Origin: Pleomorphomonas koreensis DSM 23070
GTDB taxonomy: Bacteria; Pseudomonadota; Alphaproteobacteria; Rhizobiales; Pleomorphomonadaceae
DNA length: 64,000 nucleotides
Reading direction: 5' to 3'
Assembly (NCBI RefSeq): GCF_000425185.1
Contig: NZ_AULH01000001.1
Coordinates: 186,001 to 250,000 of the forward strand
The notes under the pieces are model-generated. The model was given only the letters and a program-made list of their open reading frames with translations, did no database searches and was not told the DNA's origin. Of this stretch, positions 44,530-56,143 are shown piece by piece. A program made the position numbers and the translations under genes. The number at the start of each line of letters is the position of its first letter. Position 1 is the stretch's first letter.

Positions 44530-47500
44530 ATGCCAACTTTAACGGATGGCGTGGATGTCACGGTGCTGAACGGCGTGTTTCCCGGAAGCCGGGCCGGAAT
44601 CCTGGTAGGCTGCGGCCTCGTCTACGCCGGACTTTCGGCGGCGATGATCGCGCTCGTCGTGTTCGCCGGCGTCCGGATGCCCGCCTGGCCGGCCGACGCC
44701 GTGGTCGTGGCGCTGCTCGCCAACCGCTCGACCGGCGATCGCCTCTACGGCGTCGCCGGTGCCCTTCTCGGCTGGCTGCTGTTCGCCTGGTTGCGCGGCG
44801 GCGAGGCGCAGTTCTTCCTGTCCATCCTGCTGGTCCGGGCGATCACCATGGGCACCGGCCTCTGGGTGATCGACCGCGTGCGGGCCTGGACCGAGCGGAC
44901 GCGCAACGAGGCGCTGTTCGAGGTGGCCGCCGCGCTGGCCGCCACCATCCTGCCGCCGCTCTTCAGCCTCGCCGCGGCGCTTCTCCTGTCGGCGGCCGGC
45001 ATCCTGTCGCATACCCCGATGCCGCTCGGCATCTGGTGGGGCGGCGCCACCGCCGCCTTCGCCATCTTCCTGCCGCCGCTGCTCTACCTGCAGCGCGATG
45101 CGGCGAGCCTCGGCCGGCGGCCGGCCTGGCTGAGCGATGGCCTCTTCGCGGCCGTGGTTGTGCTGTTCTCGGTCGGCGCCGTGGCGGCCACCGCCACGCT
45201 GCCCGAGCCGATGGTGTTCTTCGTCGTACCGCTGCTGCTGGCCGGCTTCGTGCTGAGACCGGTCGACATGGCGATCCTGTCGGGCACGGTCTGGTTCGCC
45301 ACCATGATGGCCGCCTTCGGCCTCGCCGATGCCCAGGCGGCGCCGTTGCTCATGCCGCTCGGCATCGGCATCGGCACGCTGCTGCCGATCGCCAACTCGG
45401 TGCTGATCGAGCGCCTGCGCCTGCGCGAGCGAGACCTCGCCGAGAGCCGCAGTCTGTTCCGCCGCGCCATGGACGATTCCTCGATCGGCGTGACGGTGAT
45501 CGGCGCCGATCTGCGCTACATCTCGGTCAATGCCGCCTTCTGCGCCATGATTGGCTACGAGGCGTCCGAGCTGATCGGCCGCGACTACCGCGAGGTCACC
45601 TTCCCCGACGACCGCGACGGCTGCGACGGCCTCTGCGCCGGCATTCGCGACCGCACGCTGCGCTCGCTGCATATCGAGAAGCGCTACGTGCGCAAGTCGG
45701 GCGAGGCGTTCTGGGCCAAGGTGTCGACCATCGTCATCGACGACCCGCTGACCGGCAAGCCCCATCGCCTCTTGTCGCAGGTCGAGGACATCGACTTGCG
45801 GCGCCGCGCCATCGAGGCCATCGAGCAGAGCGAGATCCGCTGGGCTTTCGCGCTGGAGAACGGCAAGCAGGGCGTCTGGGACATCGACAAGGTTTCCGGC
45901 CGGCTGTTCACCTCGCCGACCTGGAAGCGCATGCTCGGATACGAGCCCGACGAGCTTGTCGTCGACGGCGGCGACGCCTGGATGGAGCTGATGCATCCCG
46001 ACGACCGCGACGGCTTCCTCGCCATCAACGGCGCCCACGAGCGCGGCGAGACCGGCCACATCGAGGCCGAGTTCCGCCTGCGCCACAAGGACGGCCATTG
46101 GGTGTGGATTCTCGATCGCGGCAAGGTGATCTCCCGCGACGAGGGCGGCAAGCCGCTCCGCATCATCGGCACCCACACCGACATCTCGCGCAACAAGGCG
46201 GCCGAGCGGGAGATCCAGCTCCTCGAAGAGCGGGTGCGCCTCGCCGTCGAGGCCGGTGGCATCGGCCTGTGGAGCATCGACCTCACCACCGGCGCCGCCA
46301 CCTGGAACGGCCAGACCTTCGGCCGCATGGCCGACGACGGCAGCGGCCCGCGCTCGCTCGAATGGCTGCGCTTCGTCCATCCCGACGATCGGGACGGCCT
46401 GTCGGACCTGCTGCACCAGGCGGCGCACGACCCGCAAGCGCGCGTCAACACCACCTGCCGCCTCCTGAGCCCGGTGCGCGGCGTGCTGCACATCCGCGTG
46501 CTCGCCGACCAGGTGACGCTGTCGAGCGGCGACCGGCTGCTGCTCGGCACCGCCTGGGACATCAGCGAGCAGGTCAGCGCCGCCCAGGCGCTGCGCGACG
46601 AGAAGGAGCGCCTCCGCACGACGCTGCACGCCATCTCCGACGGCGTCATCGCCACCGACGCCGACGGCCGCGTCGTACTGGTCAATCCGGCCGCCCAGCG
46701 CATGACCGGCCTCAGCGAGGCCGAGGCTTCCGGCCAGCCGATCGAGGAGGTGTTCCAGGCCATTCACGACGACAGCGGCCAGCCGGCCGCCTCCTGCGTG
46801 CGGCAGGTGCTGGATGCCGGCGTTCCCGTGGAACGGCTCGGCACCCAGGTCATCGACGTGCGCGGCCGCGCCATCCACTACATCCGCGAGGCGGCGGCGC
46901 CGATCGCCGCCGGCCCCGGCGAGCGGGCCGGCGCCGTGCTGGTGTTCCAGGACGTGTCGGCCGAGCGCGCCATGCAGCGCTCGCTGGCCCATGCCGCCAG
47001 CCACGACGACCTGACCGGCCTTGCCAACCGCCGCCACTTCGAGACGCGCATCCATGGCATGATCGCCGCGGCGCGCCAGGACGGCAGCCGGCACGGCCTG
47101 CTGTTCGTCGATCTCGACCGCTTCAAGATCGTCAACGACACGGCCGGCCATCTGGCCGGCGACGCGCTGCTGCAGGAAGTGGCGCGCATCATGCGGGCCA
47201 TCGTGCCGATCAGCGATTGCCTTGCCCGGCTCGGCGGCGACGAATTCGCCGTGCTGATCGAGAATTGCGACCGCCAGTTCGCCGCCTTCGTCGGCGAGAA
47301 GCTGATCGCCGCCATCGAGACGATCCGCTTCACCTGGGAGGGCAAGGTCTACGAGGTCGGCGCCAGCGCCGGCGTGTCGCAGGTCGACGCCACCACGGCC
47401 AGCGCCGAGGCGGTGCTGGCCGAGGCCGATGTCGCCTGCTACGCCGCCAAGGCGGCCGGCCGCGGCCGCGTCTCGGTGTTCCTTCAGGACACCGGCGAGG

Positions 47501-48315
47501 CGCAGCGCCACATGAGCGACTTCCGCATGGCCGCCCGCATCCGCGAGACCATCGAGAACGGCCGCTTCGTGCTCTACGCCCAGGAAATCCGGGCGATCGC
47601 CGATCCCGGCGCCCGCGGCCGCTCGCTGGAACTCCTGGTCCGCATGCTCGACGACAACGGCGGCGTGCTGACGCCCGACACCTTCATCCCGGCCGCCGAG
47701 CGCTTCGAGCTGATGGGCAGCATCGACCGCTGGGTGCTCGGCAAGGTGATCGGCGACTTCGGGCCGGCGATCATGGCGGTGCCCAACCTGCGCGTCGCCG
47801 TCAACCTCTCGGCCAACTCGCTCAACGATCCGACGCTCTGGCGCTATCTCGCCGAGCTGTTCCGCGGCAGCCGGCTGTCGCCGTCGCGCGTCACGCTGGA
47901 GATCACCGAGACGGCGGTGATCAACTCCTTCGAGGTGGCGCGCGACTTCATCCGTGCCGCTCGCGGCATCGGCTGCCACGTCAGTCTCGACGACTTCGGC
48001 TCCGGCCTCTCCTCCTTCACCTATCTCAAGAGCTTCGACGTCGACGCCATCAAGATCGACGGCAGCTTCGTCCACACCATGGCCGAAAGCGCCTACGACC
48101 GCACCGTCGTCCGGGCGATCAACGAGATCGGCCGCCAGCTCGGCGTCGACGTCATCGCCGAGCGCATCGAGGACGAGGCGACGCTGCGCGAGCTGGCGGC
48201 GCTCGGCGTCCGCTACGGCCAGGGCTATCTGTTCCACCGCCCGCGCGATTTCCAGTCGGTGCTCGCCGACTACGGCGTCGATGTCGTCGAGGAGGCCGAG
48301 GCGCTGCGCGCCTGA
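44530..48315 (+). CDS. Membrane PAS-GGDEF-EAL cyclic-di-GMP enzyme
   Basis: Large signalling protein of about 1261 residues. Residues 1-300 hold about eight to ten membrane helices in MASE1-like order. Four PAS/PAC modules follow (about 305-420, 430-550, 560-685, 690-815; RPDDRDG-type motifs and PAC ends such as IIGTHTDISRNK). The GGDEF domain (about 830-1000) has intact LGGDEF (about 901) and DLDRFK, so it can probably make c-di-GMP. The EAL domain (about 1015-1255) has LELLVRM for the EAL loop, EITETAV, and DDFGSG, so its phosphodiesterase site looks complete. I prefer the ATG at 44530, though an upstream TTG at 44503 is possible. Input signal unknown. Confidence 0.92.
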   Translation: MPTLTDGVDVTVLNGVFPGSRAGILVGCGLVYAGLSAAMIALVVFAGVRMPAWPADAVVVALLANRSTGDRLYGVAGALLGWLLFAWLRGGEAQFFLSILLVRAITMGTGLWVIDRVRAWTERTRNEALFEVAAALAATILPPLFSLAAALLLSAAGILSHTPMPLGIWWGGATAAFAIFLPPLLYLQRDAASLGRRPAWLSDGLFAAVVVLFSVGAVAATATLPEPMVFFVVPLLLAGFVLRPVDMAILSGTVWFATMMAAFGLADAQAAPLLMPLGIGIGTLLPIANSVLIERLRLRERDLAESRSLFRRAMDDSSIGVTVIGADLRYISVNAAFCAMIGYEASELIGRDYREVTFPDDRDGCDGLCAGIRDRTLRSLHIEKRYVRKSGEAFWAKVSTIVIDDPLTGKPHRLLSQVEDIDLRRRAIEAIEQSEIRWAFALENGKQGVWDIDKVSGRLFTSPTWKRMLGYEPDELVVDGGDAWMELMHPDDRDGFLAINGAHERGETGHIEAEFRLRHKDGHWVWILDRGKVISRDEGGKPLRIIGTHTDISRNKAAEREIQLLEERVRLAVEAGGIGLWSIDLTTGAATWNGQTFGRMADDGSGPRSLEWLRFVHPDDRDGLSDLLHQAAHDPQARVNTTCRLLSPVRGVLHIRVLADQVTLSSGDRLLLGTAWDISEQVSAAQALRDEKERLRTTLHAISDGVIATDADGRVVLVNPAAQRMTGLSEAEASGQPIEEVFQAIHDDSGQPAASCVRQVLDAGVPVERLGTQVIDVRGRAIHYIREAAAPIAAGPGERAGAVLVFQDVSAERAMQRSLAHAASHDDLTGLANRRHFETRIHGMIAAARQDGSRHGLLFVDLDRFKIVNDTAGHLAGDALLQEVARIMRAIVPISDCLARLGGDEFAVLIENCDRQFAAFVGEKLIAAIETIRFTWEGKVYEVGASAGVSQVDATTASAEAVLAEADVACYAAKAAGRGRVSVFLQDTGEAQRHMSDFRMAARIRETIENGRFVLYAQEIRAIADPGARGRSLELLVRMLDDNGGVLTPDTFIPAAERFELMGSIDRWVLGKVIGDFGPAIMAVPNLRVAVNLSANSLNDPTLWRYLAELFRGSRLSPSRVTLEITETAVINSFEVARDFIRAARGIGCHVSLDDFGSGLSSFTYLKSFDVDAIKIDGSFVHTMAESAYDRTVVRAINEIGRQLGVDVIAERIEDEATLRELAALGVRYGQGYLFHRPRDFQSVLADYGVDVVEEAEALRA

Positions 48316-48441
48316 GCCTTTGCCCATAAATTCAAGCGATTGGACCTTCTTGCCGATTGTATCGAGGCCGAAGGCGGCCCATCATGCAGCCGTCGCGAGG
48401 CCGGCGTCACGGCCGGTCGCGCCTTCGATCAGGAGATCGAC

Positions 48442-48597
48442 ATGGCCAAGGGACAAGTGAAGAAAACCAAGGAAGCGCGCAAGCCGAAGGCCGACAAGCC
48501 GAAGGGCGGCAAGGCTGGTTCGGCGGTGACCGATGTGTTCGCCAAGGCGACCGAGCAGGCCACCCATCACGCCGGCAAGAAGTCGTCGGCGGCGTGA
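48442..48597 (+). CDS. Small lysine-rich protein
   Basis: 51 residues, starting MAKGQVKKTKEARKPKADKP, with about a quarter lysine and a C-terminal AGKKSSAA. AGGAG sits 7 bases before the ATG, which supports translation. I recognise no domain; similar small basic proteins occur in relatives and may bind nucleic acid. It lies between the c-di-GMP gene and fsa. Confidence 0.6.
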   Translation: MAKGQVKKTKEARKPKADKPKGGKAGSAVTDVFAKATEQATHHAGKKSSAA

Positions 48598-48654
48598 CGG
48601 CGGCCGGGCGAGAGGCGGGCACCCGTTGCCCGTCGACCCGCCGCGCCGCCTCCT

Positions 48655-49335
48655 TCAGATGAGATCGAGGGTGGTGACGCCCTCGCCATAGGCCGCTGCC
48701 CAGTCGGCGGCAAAGCCCGCCAGGCCCGAATCGGTCAGCGGGTGGCGCAGCAGCGCTTCCAGCATGTCGGGCGGCAGCGTCACCGACTGGCCGCCGGCCA
48801 TGGCCACCGCATGCACCTGCTGCACCGTCTTGAACGAGGCGGCCAGCACCTTGGTGCCGAGATCATGCACCCGGCAGAGGTGGACGATGTCGGCCACCAC
48901 GCGCGCGCCGTCGCCGCCGATCATGTCGAGCCGGTTGACGTAGGGAGCGACGAAGGCGGCGCCGGCCACCGCCGCCATCAGCGCCTGCTGCGGCGCCACC
49001 ACGGCGGTCGCCGTGACGCGGAAGCCGAGGCCGGCGAGGCGGCGGATCGCCTTGATGCCCTCGGCGGTCACCGGCACCTTGGGGTGGAAGCCGGCGCCGA
49101 CGAGGTCGGCGAGCTTCTTCGCTTCCGTCACCATGGTCTCGGCGTCACGGCCGGTCACCTGCACGTGCAGCATGGCGCCGTCGCCGATCACCGCGCGGAT
49201 GTCGCGGATCACGTCGGGAAACGGCCGCTTCTCGCGGGCGACCAGTGTCGGATTGGTGGTGACGCCGGCGATCGGGTAGAGATCGCAAAGCCGGGCGATG
49301 GCGGCGGCGTCGGCGGTGTCGAGAAAATAGATCAT
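48655..49335 (-). CDS. fsa: Fructose-6-phosphate aldolase (transaldolase-like)
   Basis: Small transaldolase-family enzyme of 226 residues that forms a Schiff base through Lys86 (GFHPKVPVTAEGIKAI), the place of Lys85 in E. coli FsaA. The N-terminus MIYFLDTADAAAI and PIAGVTTNPTLVAREK (about 21-36) and a late GGQSVTLPPDMLEALL match the group. Members cleave fructose 6-phosphate to dihydroxyacetone and glyceraldehyde 3-phosphate, or act as transaldolases. The ATG at 49335 is the family start; upstream in-frame sequence is not coding. It follows the ssnA-like operon after 142 bases. Confidence 0.9.
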   Translation of the reverse strand: MIYFLDTADAAAIARLCDLYPIAGVTTNPTLVAREKRPFPDVIRDIRAVIGDGAMLHVQVTGRDAETMVTEAKKLADLVGAGFHPKVPVTAEGIKAIRRLAGLGFRVTATAVVAPQQALMAAVAGAAFVAPYVNRLDMIGGDGARVVADIVHLCRVHDLGTKVLAASFKTVQQVHAVAMAGGQSVTLPPDMLEALLRHPLTDSGLAGFAADWAAAYGEGVTTLDLI

Positions 49336-49371
49336 CGGGGGCTCCTCTCGGCGCGACAATAGAGCAACGGA

Positions 49372-49395
49372 CCGAAAAGTGGGCCTACTTTTCGG
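49372..49395. repeat. Palindromic repeat between fsa and the ssnA-like gene
   Basis: CCGAAAAGT, six bases, ACTTTTCGG, followed by AAAAATCCGATGCG. From memory this resembles the short interspersed palindromes common in Hyphomicrobiales genomes. It could also attenuate transcription from the upstream operon into fsa. Confidence 0.55.
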
Positions 49396-49477
49396 AAAAA
49401 TCCGATGCGCAAACAAACGACTGGGGCCGCAGTCCGGATAGGACCGGGCGTCCGCCGCTCCAGCCGCCGATCGCGCG

Positions 49478-50664
49478 TCACCGGGGGAGCGCCGCCATGC
49501 GCTGCCAGAGCCGCGCCGCCGCGGCGCGCGCCTCGGCCTCGATCGCCCCGGCATCGGCGGCGACGAGGCGGCCGCTCTCGACGACCAGCCGGCCGCCGAC
49601 CACCACCGTCGTCACCTTGCCGCTCTCGCGCACCACCAGGTCGCCGGCCGCGCCGGGACTGAGGCCGACGGCGGCAAGGCCGAAGCGCTCGGCGATCAGC
49701 CGCTCACCGGCCGCCAGCCGGCCGTCCGCCCCGTTGTCGCCGTGGGCGGCGGCGAGGCGGTGGAGAGCGGCGTCCTCGACGGCCATGTCGGCGGCCCAGC
49801 CGTCCGTGCCGAGCGCCACCCTCTGCGAAAAGCGCAGGTTGGCGGCGTAGCCAACGCGGTTGCCTTCGTTGGAGCGCGGGTTCTGGACGAACCAGAGGCC
49901 GCGGCCATCGGCCTCGCGCACCGCCTCGGCCGATAGATGCACACCGTGAGCGAGGATGGAGCCGGCCGGCAGGGCATCGAAGGCGATCAGCCGTTCGAGC
50001 GGCCCGGCATAGCCGCGCGCTTTGGCATCGTTGACATCATCAGCGGCTTCCGCCACGTGGACGTGTAGTACCGTGCCGAGCTGGCGGCAGAGATCGCCGG
50101 CCTCACGGAGCGTTTCGTCGGAGACGGTGAAGCTGGCGTGCAGGCCGACGAGGCGGCGGACGAGCGGCGTCTCCTCGACATTGGCGCATTCGGCAAGCCC
50201 CGCCTCCGCCTCGTCGCGGCCGAAGTTGCGCTCCGTGGCGCCGAAGGCGAGCAGCGCCCTGACGCCCAGTTCCCCGGCCGCATCGGCCAGCACCTGAAGC
50301 GATCCCTTGATGAACCGCGGCGACTCGTGATGGTCGACGAGGGAGGTGGTGCCGGCCAGCAGCGCCTTGGCGATATAGTCGCGCGCCGACGCCCTGAGCG
50401 TTTCGGTATCGAGCGCCCGGTCGAGCCGCCACCAGACCTTTTCCAGGATCTCGATGAAACTTTGCGGCGCCGGCTCGCCGGCAGGCATGCCATAGGGCGC
50501 GAGGCCGGAATAGAGATGGGTGTGGGCGCAGACGGCGCCGGGGCCGATCGTGCCGTCCGGGCAGGCGATTACCGGCGCCGCCGGATCGGGCGTCGCGGCG
50601 ATGACGCCGTCGACGATGGCGACGGTACGGCCGGTCCGGTCGGGTCCGATGGTGATCGAGTGCG

Positions 50665-50668
<4 letters not shown>
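49478..50668 (-). CDS. SsnA-like amidohydrolase of the purine-type cluster
   Basis: Metal-dependent hydrolase of 396 residues of the amidohydrolase superfamily, most like SsnA, a member of E. coli purine-catabolism gene groups. Metal ligands: CAHTHLYSGL (HxH, about 49-51), LHVHVAEAADD (about 203), SILAHGVHLSAEA (about 236) and VALGTDGWAADM (Asp about 288). It probably opens or deaminates a nitrogen heterocycle. Its start overlaps the stop of the XdhD-like gene by four bases, so it is the last member of a six-gene operon. Confidence 0.83.
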
Positions 50669-53310
<2,642 letters not shown>

Positions 53311-53322
53311 GGGCTGGTTCCG

Positions 53323-55209
53323 TCAGTCGAAGGCGGCATTGGCGTAGGTGACGACGTCGGGCGCCGTCACGGCGGCGGCGATGCGGGCGAACAGGGCCAG
53401 CCGGTCGGCGTCGAACGGTTGATCGGCGCTGCCGTCGGCCTCGATTGTCACGCGCCGGCCGCCGTCGCGAAGGTGGATGCGACGGCCGGCCGCCGTCGTC
53501 TCGACGAAGAAGCCGTCACGGTCTGGCGCGCTATCGAGACTGTCGAGGGAGCCGAACACGTTGGGCTTGCGGGCAAACGGTCCGCCGTCCTCGGGGCAGG
53601 CGACATCGCAGTTGCCGCAGCGGTTGCAGACGTCGGCGAAGATGCCGATCTGCTGGGCGCGCGCCGCCATTAGCGGATAACGGAAGACGGCGTCGTTGGG
53701 ACAGACGCTGATACACTTGCCGCAAGTCTCGCAGTCGAGAAGGTCGAGCGGCACATGCGTCTTGCGCGGCGGATGGCCGGTCTCGGCGGCCGTATAGCGG
53801 CGGTCGGCGCGGACGCGGGCGGCGTAGTGGGCGGTATTGCGCAGCCGGGCCGCCGACACCCACGCCGCGAAATCGCCGCCGGCGGCGGCGCGAAGGTCGT
53901 CGCCGGTTTCGAGCGCCGCCCGCAGCGCCTCCTTGCGCACCTCCGGGATGTCGAGATCGTCGAGCGCCGCTTCGGCGAGCCCGAAGGCCCTGAGCGCGTA
54001 GGCGTCGAGGTCGGCCGCTTCCATCTCGGCCATGCGGTCGGCGAGGTCGGCGACATATTCCGCGCCCTTACCGTAGCCGGCGCCCTTCAGGAGATCGGTG
54101 CAGACGCTGACCGGCTTGAGGCCGAGCGCCACCGTCTCCGCGAAGTTGCCGACATCGATGCCGGCCGAAAAGGAGATCGGAAAGCGATCGCCGAACTCGG
54201 CGCGGAAGTGCTCGACCAGCGTCACCGCCAGCACGTGCAGCGGCGGTCCGGAGAGATACATCTCACGGGCGCCGGCCGGGAAGAAATCCTTGTGATTCTC
54301 CACCAGAAGCGTGTTGGAGAACTTGACGCCGAAGCCACGGCCGAGCCGATCGGCGAGATTGCCAAGCCGACTAACGATGCCCCTGACGTCCTCCCATTTG
54401 GCATCCTTCTCAAAGGTCGCGTCGGGCACCACGAGGTCGGCGTAGCCGAGCCGGTCATGCAGCAGGGCGTCGAGATCGGCCTTGCCGAGCAGCGTCGGGT
54501 TGAGCTTGACGACGACGTCGAGCCCTTCCGTTTCCATGAGATGAGCGGCGATCGCCTCGATCTCGCCGGGCGGGCAGCCGTGGAAGGTGGAGACGGTGAC
54601 GCTGTCGGAAATGCAGGTCGGGAAAGGAAGGTCGCGGAAGCGGGCGTAGGCGTCGGGAATTTCGCGCCGCAGCTTGTCGATGACGGCGCTCGCGTCCTTC
54701 ATGCCGGCGATGAAGGCGCGCACCTTGTCCGAGCGGATGCCCGCGAGGTCGTAGCCGACGCTCATGTCGAACACGGTGTCGGCAAGGCCCGGCGCCAGCC
54801 CTTCCGCCTTGGCCATCTCGATCAGCATCGCCGCCTTGACGTATTCCTCAAGCGATTGTTCGAGCGTCAGTTCCTGCGACCACTCGATGTTGAAGCCGAC
54901 CGTCGCCATGTCGATGCAGGGGCGGCCGATCTCCAGCCGGTCGAGCACCTGCACGGTCTTCAGCTCGATCACCCGGCCGCCGGCGAGCCAGGACAGCACG
55001 ATGTTCTGGGCGAGCTGGGTATGCGGCCCGGCCGCCGGCCCGAACGGCGTCGCCGCCCGGCGGCCGAAGATCGACGTCGAGAAATCGCGGCCGGCCGCCG
55101 CCCGCGCGAACTTGAAGCGCGGCAGATGGAAGGCACTGTTTTTCGCCTCAAGCTCGCGGAACATCCGCTTGACGAGCACCGGCAGCGGGATCGGCGTCAG
55201 GTCGGCCAT
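53323..55209 (-). CDS. Compact YgfK-like oxidoreductase: TIM-barrel plus two [4Fe-4S] clusters, no FAD/NAD(P) module
   Basis: 628 residues. The first 390 are a dihydroorotate-dehydrogenase-like FMN barrel closely like YgfK (TPFGPAAGPHTQLAQNIV about 54-71, RVIELKTVQVLDRL, STFHGCPPGEIEAIA, VVKLNPTLLG). Residues 493-540 are a two-cluster ferredoxin (CETCGKCISVCP, CNRCGNCDVACP), and the last 90 match the YgfK tail (VFGSL then GFFVET). E. coli YgfK is about 1030 residues because a GltD-like FAD/NAD(P) domain lies between barrel and ferredoxin; here about 100 unremarkable residues replace it. YgfK has been linked to uric-acid reduction. The ATG is 6 bases from the upstream carbamoylase-type gene. 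Confidence 0.86.
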   Translation of the reverse strand: MADLTPIPLPVLVKRMFRELEAKNSAFHLPRFKFARAAAGRDFSTSIFGRRAATPFGPAAGPHTQLAQNIVLSWLAGGRVIELKTVQVLDRLEIGRPCIDMATVGFNIEWSQELTLEQSLEEYVKAAMLIEMAKAEGLAPGLADTVFDMSVGYDLAGIRSDKVRAFIAGMKDASAVIDKLRREIPDAYARFRDLPFPTCISDSVTVSTFHGCPPGEIEAIAAHLMETEGLDVVVKLNPTLLGKADLDALLHDRLGYADLVVPDATFEKDAKWEDVRGIVSRLGNLADRLGRGFGVKFSNTLLVENHKDFFPAGAREMYLSGPPLHVLAVTLVEHFRAEFGDRFPISFSAGIDVGNFAETVALGLKPVSVCTDLLKGAGYGKGAEYVADLADRMAEMEAADLDAYALRAFGLAEAALDDLDIPEVRKEALRAALETGDDLRAAAGGDFAAWVSAARLRNTAHYAARVRADRRYTAAETGHPPRKTHVPLDLLDCETCGKCISVCPNDAVFRYPLMAARAQQIGIFADVCNRCGNCDVACPEDGGPFARKPNVFGSLDSLDSAPDRDGFFVETTAAGRRIHLRDGGRRVTIEADGSADQPFDADRLALFARIAAAVTAPDVVTYANAAFD

Positions 55210-55215
55210 GGGCGG

Positions 55216-56133
55216 TCAGACTTTCGCCGACAGCAGCGGATACATCTCCGGCCGGCGGTGCTTGGCGAAGTTGAAGATGTTCTCGCGGATCTCGGTGCAG
55301 CGGTCGAGGTCGCAGTCGTGGGTGACCAACTCGTCGCCGAGCGTCGAGGCCATGGCGACGATCTCGCCGGTCGGCGCGATGATGCAGGATTGGCCGATCA
55401 GCACGCAGTTCTCCTCGTTGCCGGCCTTGCCGACGCCCACCACCCACATGCCGTTGGCGTAGGCGCCGGCCTGCATGGCGAGGTGATTGTGGAACGACTG
55501 GAGATGGTCGTGCTCGGGGGCGAGCGGATAGTGGTAGGGCGTGTTGTAGCCGATCAGCACCATCTCGGTGCCCCTGAGGGCATGCTCGCGATAGGTCTCC
55601 GGCCAGCGGCGGTCGTTGCAGATCGCCATGCCGATCTTGCCGCCAAGGCAGTCAGCCGGCGCGAAGAAGGTGTCGCCCGGCTCGAAGTAGCGCTTTTCGA
55701 GATGCTGGAAGGCCCGCCACGGCTCATTCTCCGTGTGCCCCGGCAGGTGGACCTTGTGGTAGCGGTGAACGATCTCGCCGGTGCGGTCGGTGAGGATTGC
55801 CGTGTTGAAGCGCCGGACGCGGCCGTCCACCACCGTCTTCTCGGCATAGCCGAAGCTGATTGCGACGCCGAGTTCCCTGACACGCGCGAACAGCGGCGCC
55901 GTCGCCTCGTTCGGCATCTCGGTTTCGAAGAAGGCGTCGACCTCGGCTTGATCGGCCATGAACCAGCGCGGGAAGAAGGTGGTCAGCGCCAGTTCCGGAT
56001 AGACCACCAGGTCGCAGCCGCGGCGGGCGGCCTGTTCGAGCAGCGCGATCATCCGGGCGACGACGGCGGCGCGGCTGTCGGCGCGGGCGATCGGTCCCAT
56101 CTGGGCGGCGCCGACGACTAGGGTACGGGACAT
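55216..56133 (-). CDS. N-carbamoyl-D-amino-acid hydrolase-like nitrilase
   Basis: Nitrilase-superfamily amidohydrolase of 305 residues, nearly the length of Agrobacterium D-carbamoylase (304). The catalytic triad is Glu47 (YPELALTTFFPRW), Lys127 (RYHKVHLPGH) and Cys172 (MAICNDRRWPET), and FQHLEKRYFEPGD and IRENIFNF are shared with that enzyme. It should split an N-carbamoyl compound to an amine, CO2 and ammonia. The ATG at 56133 gives the family start; the upstream extension overlaps the next gene. Third in the operon, 10 bases after the M20 gene. Confidence 0.9.
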   Translation of the reverse strand: MSRTLVVGAAQMGPIARADSRAAVVARMIALLEQAARRGCDLVVYPELALTTFFPRWFMADQAEVDAFFETEMPNEATAPLFARVRELGVAISFGYAEKTVVDGRVRRFNTAILTDRTGEIVHRYHKVHLPGHTENEPWRAFQHLEKRYFEPGDTFFAPADCLGGKIGMAICNDRRWPETYREHALRGTEMVLIGYNTPYHYPLAPEHDHLQSFHNHLAMQAGAYANGMWVVGVGKAGNEENCVLIGQSCIIAPTGEIVAMASTLGDELVTHDCDLDRCTEIRENIFNFAKHRRPEMYPLLSAKV

Positions 56134-56143
56134 TGAACTCTCC

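Noticed and set aside
44539-48327. A 1262-codon open frame on the minus strand, opposite the GGDEF-EAL gene
   Set aside because: It mirrors the true gene codon by codon in very GC-rich DNA; its product is full of R, H, G and A with no family and no start signal.
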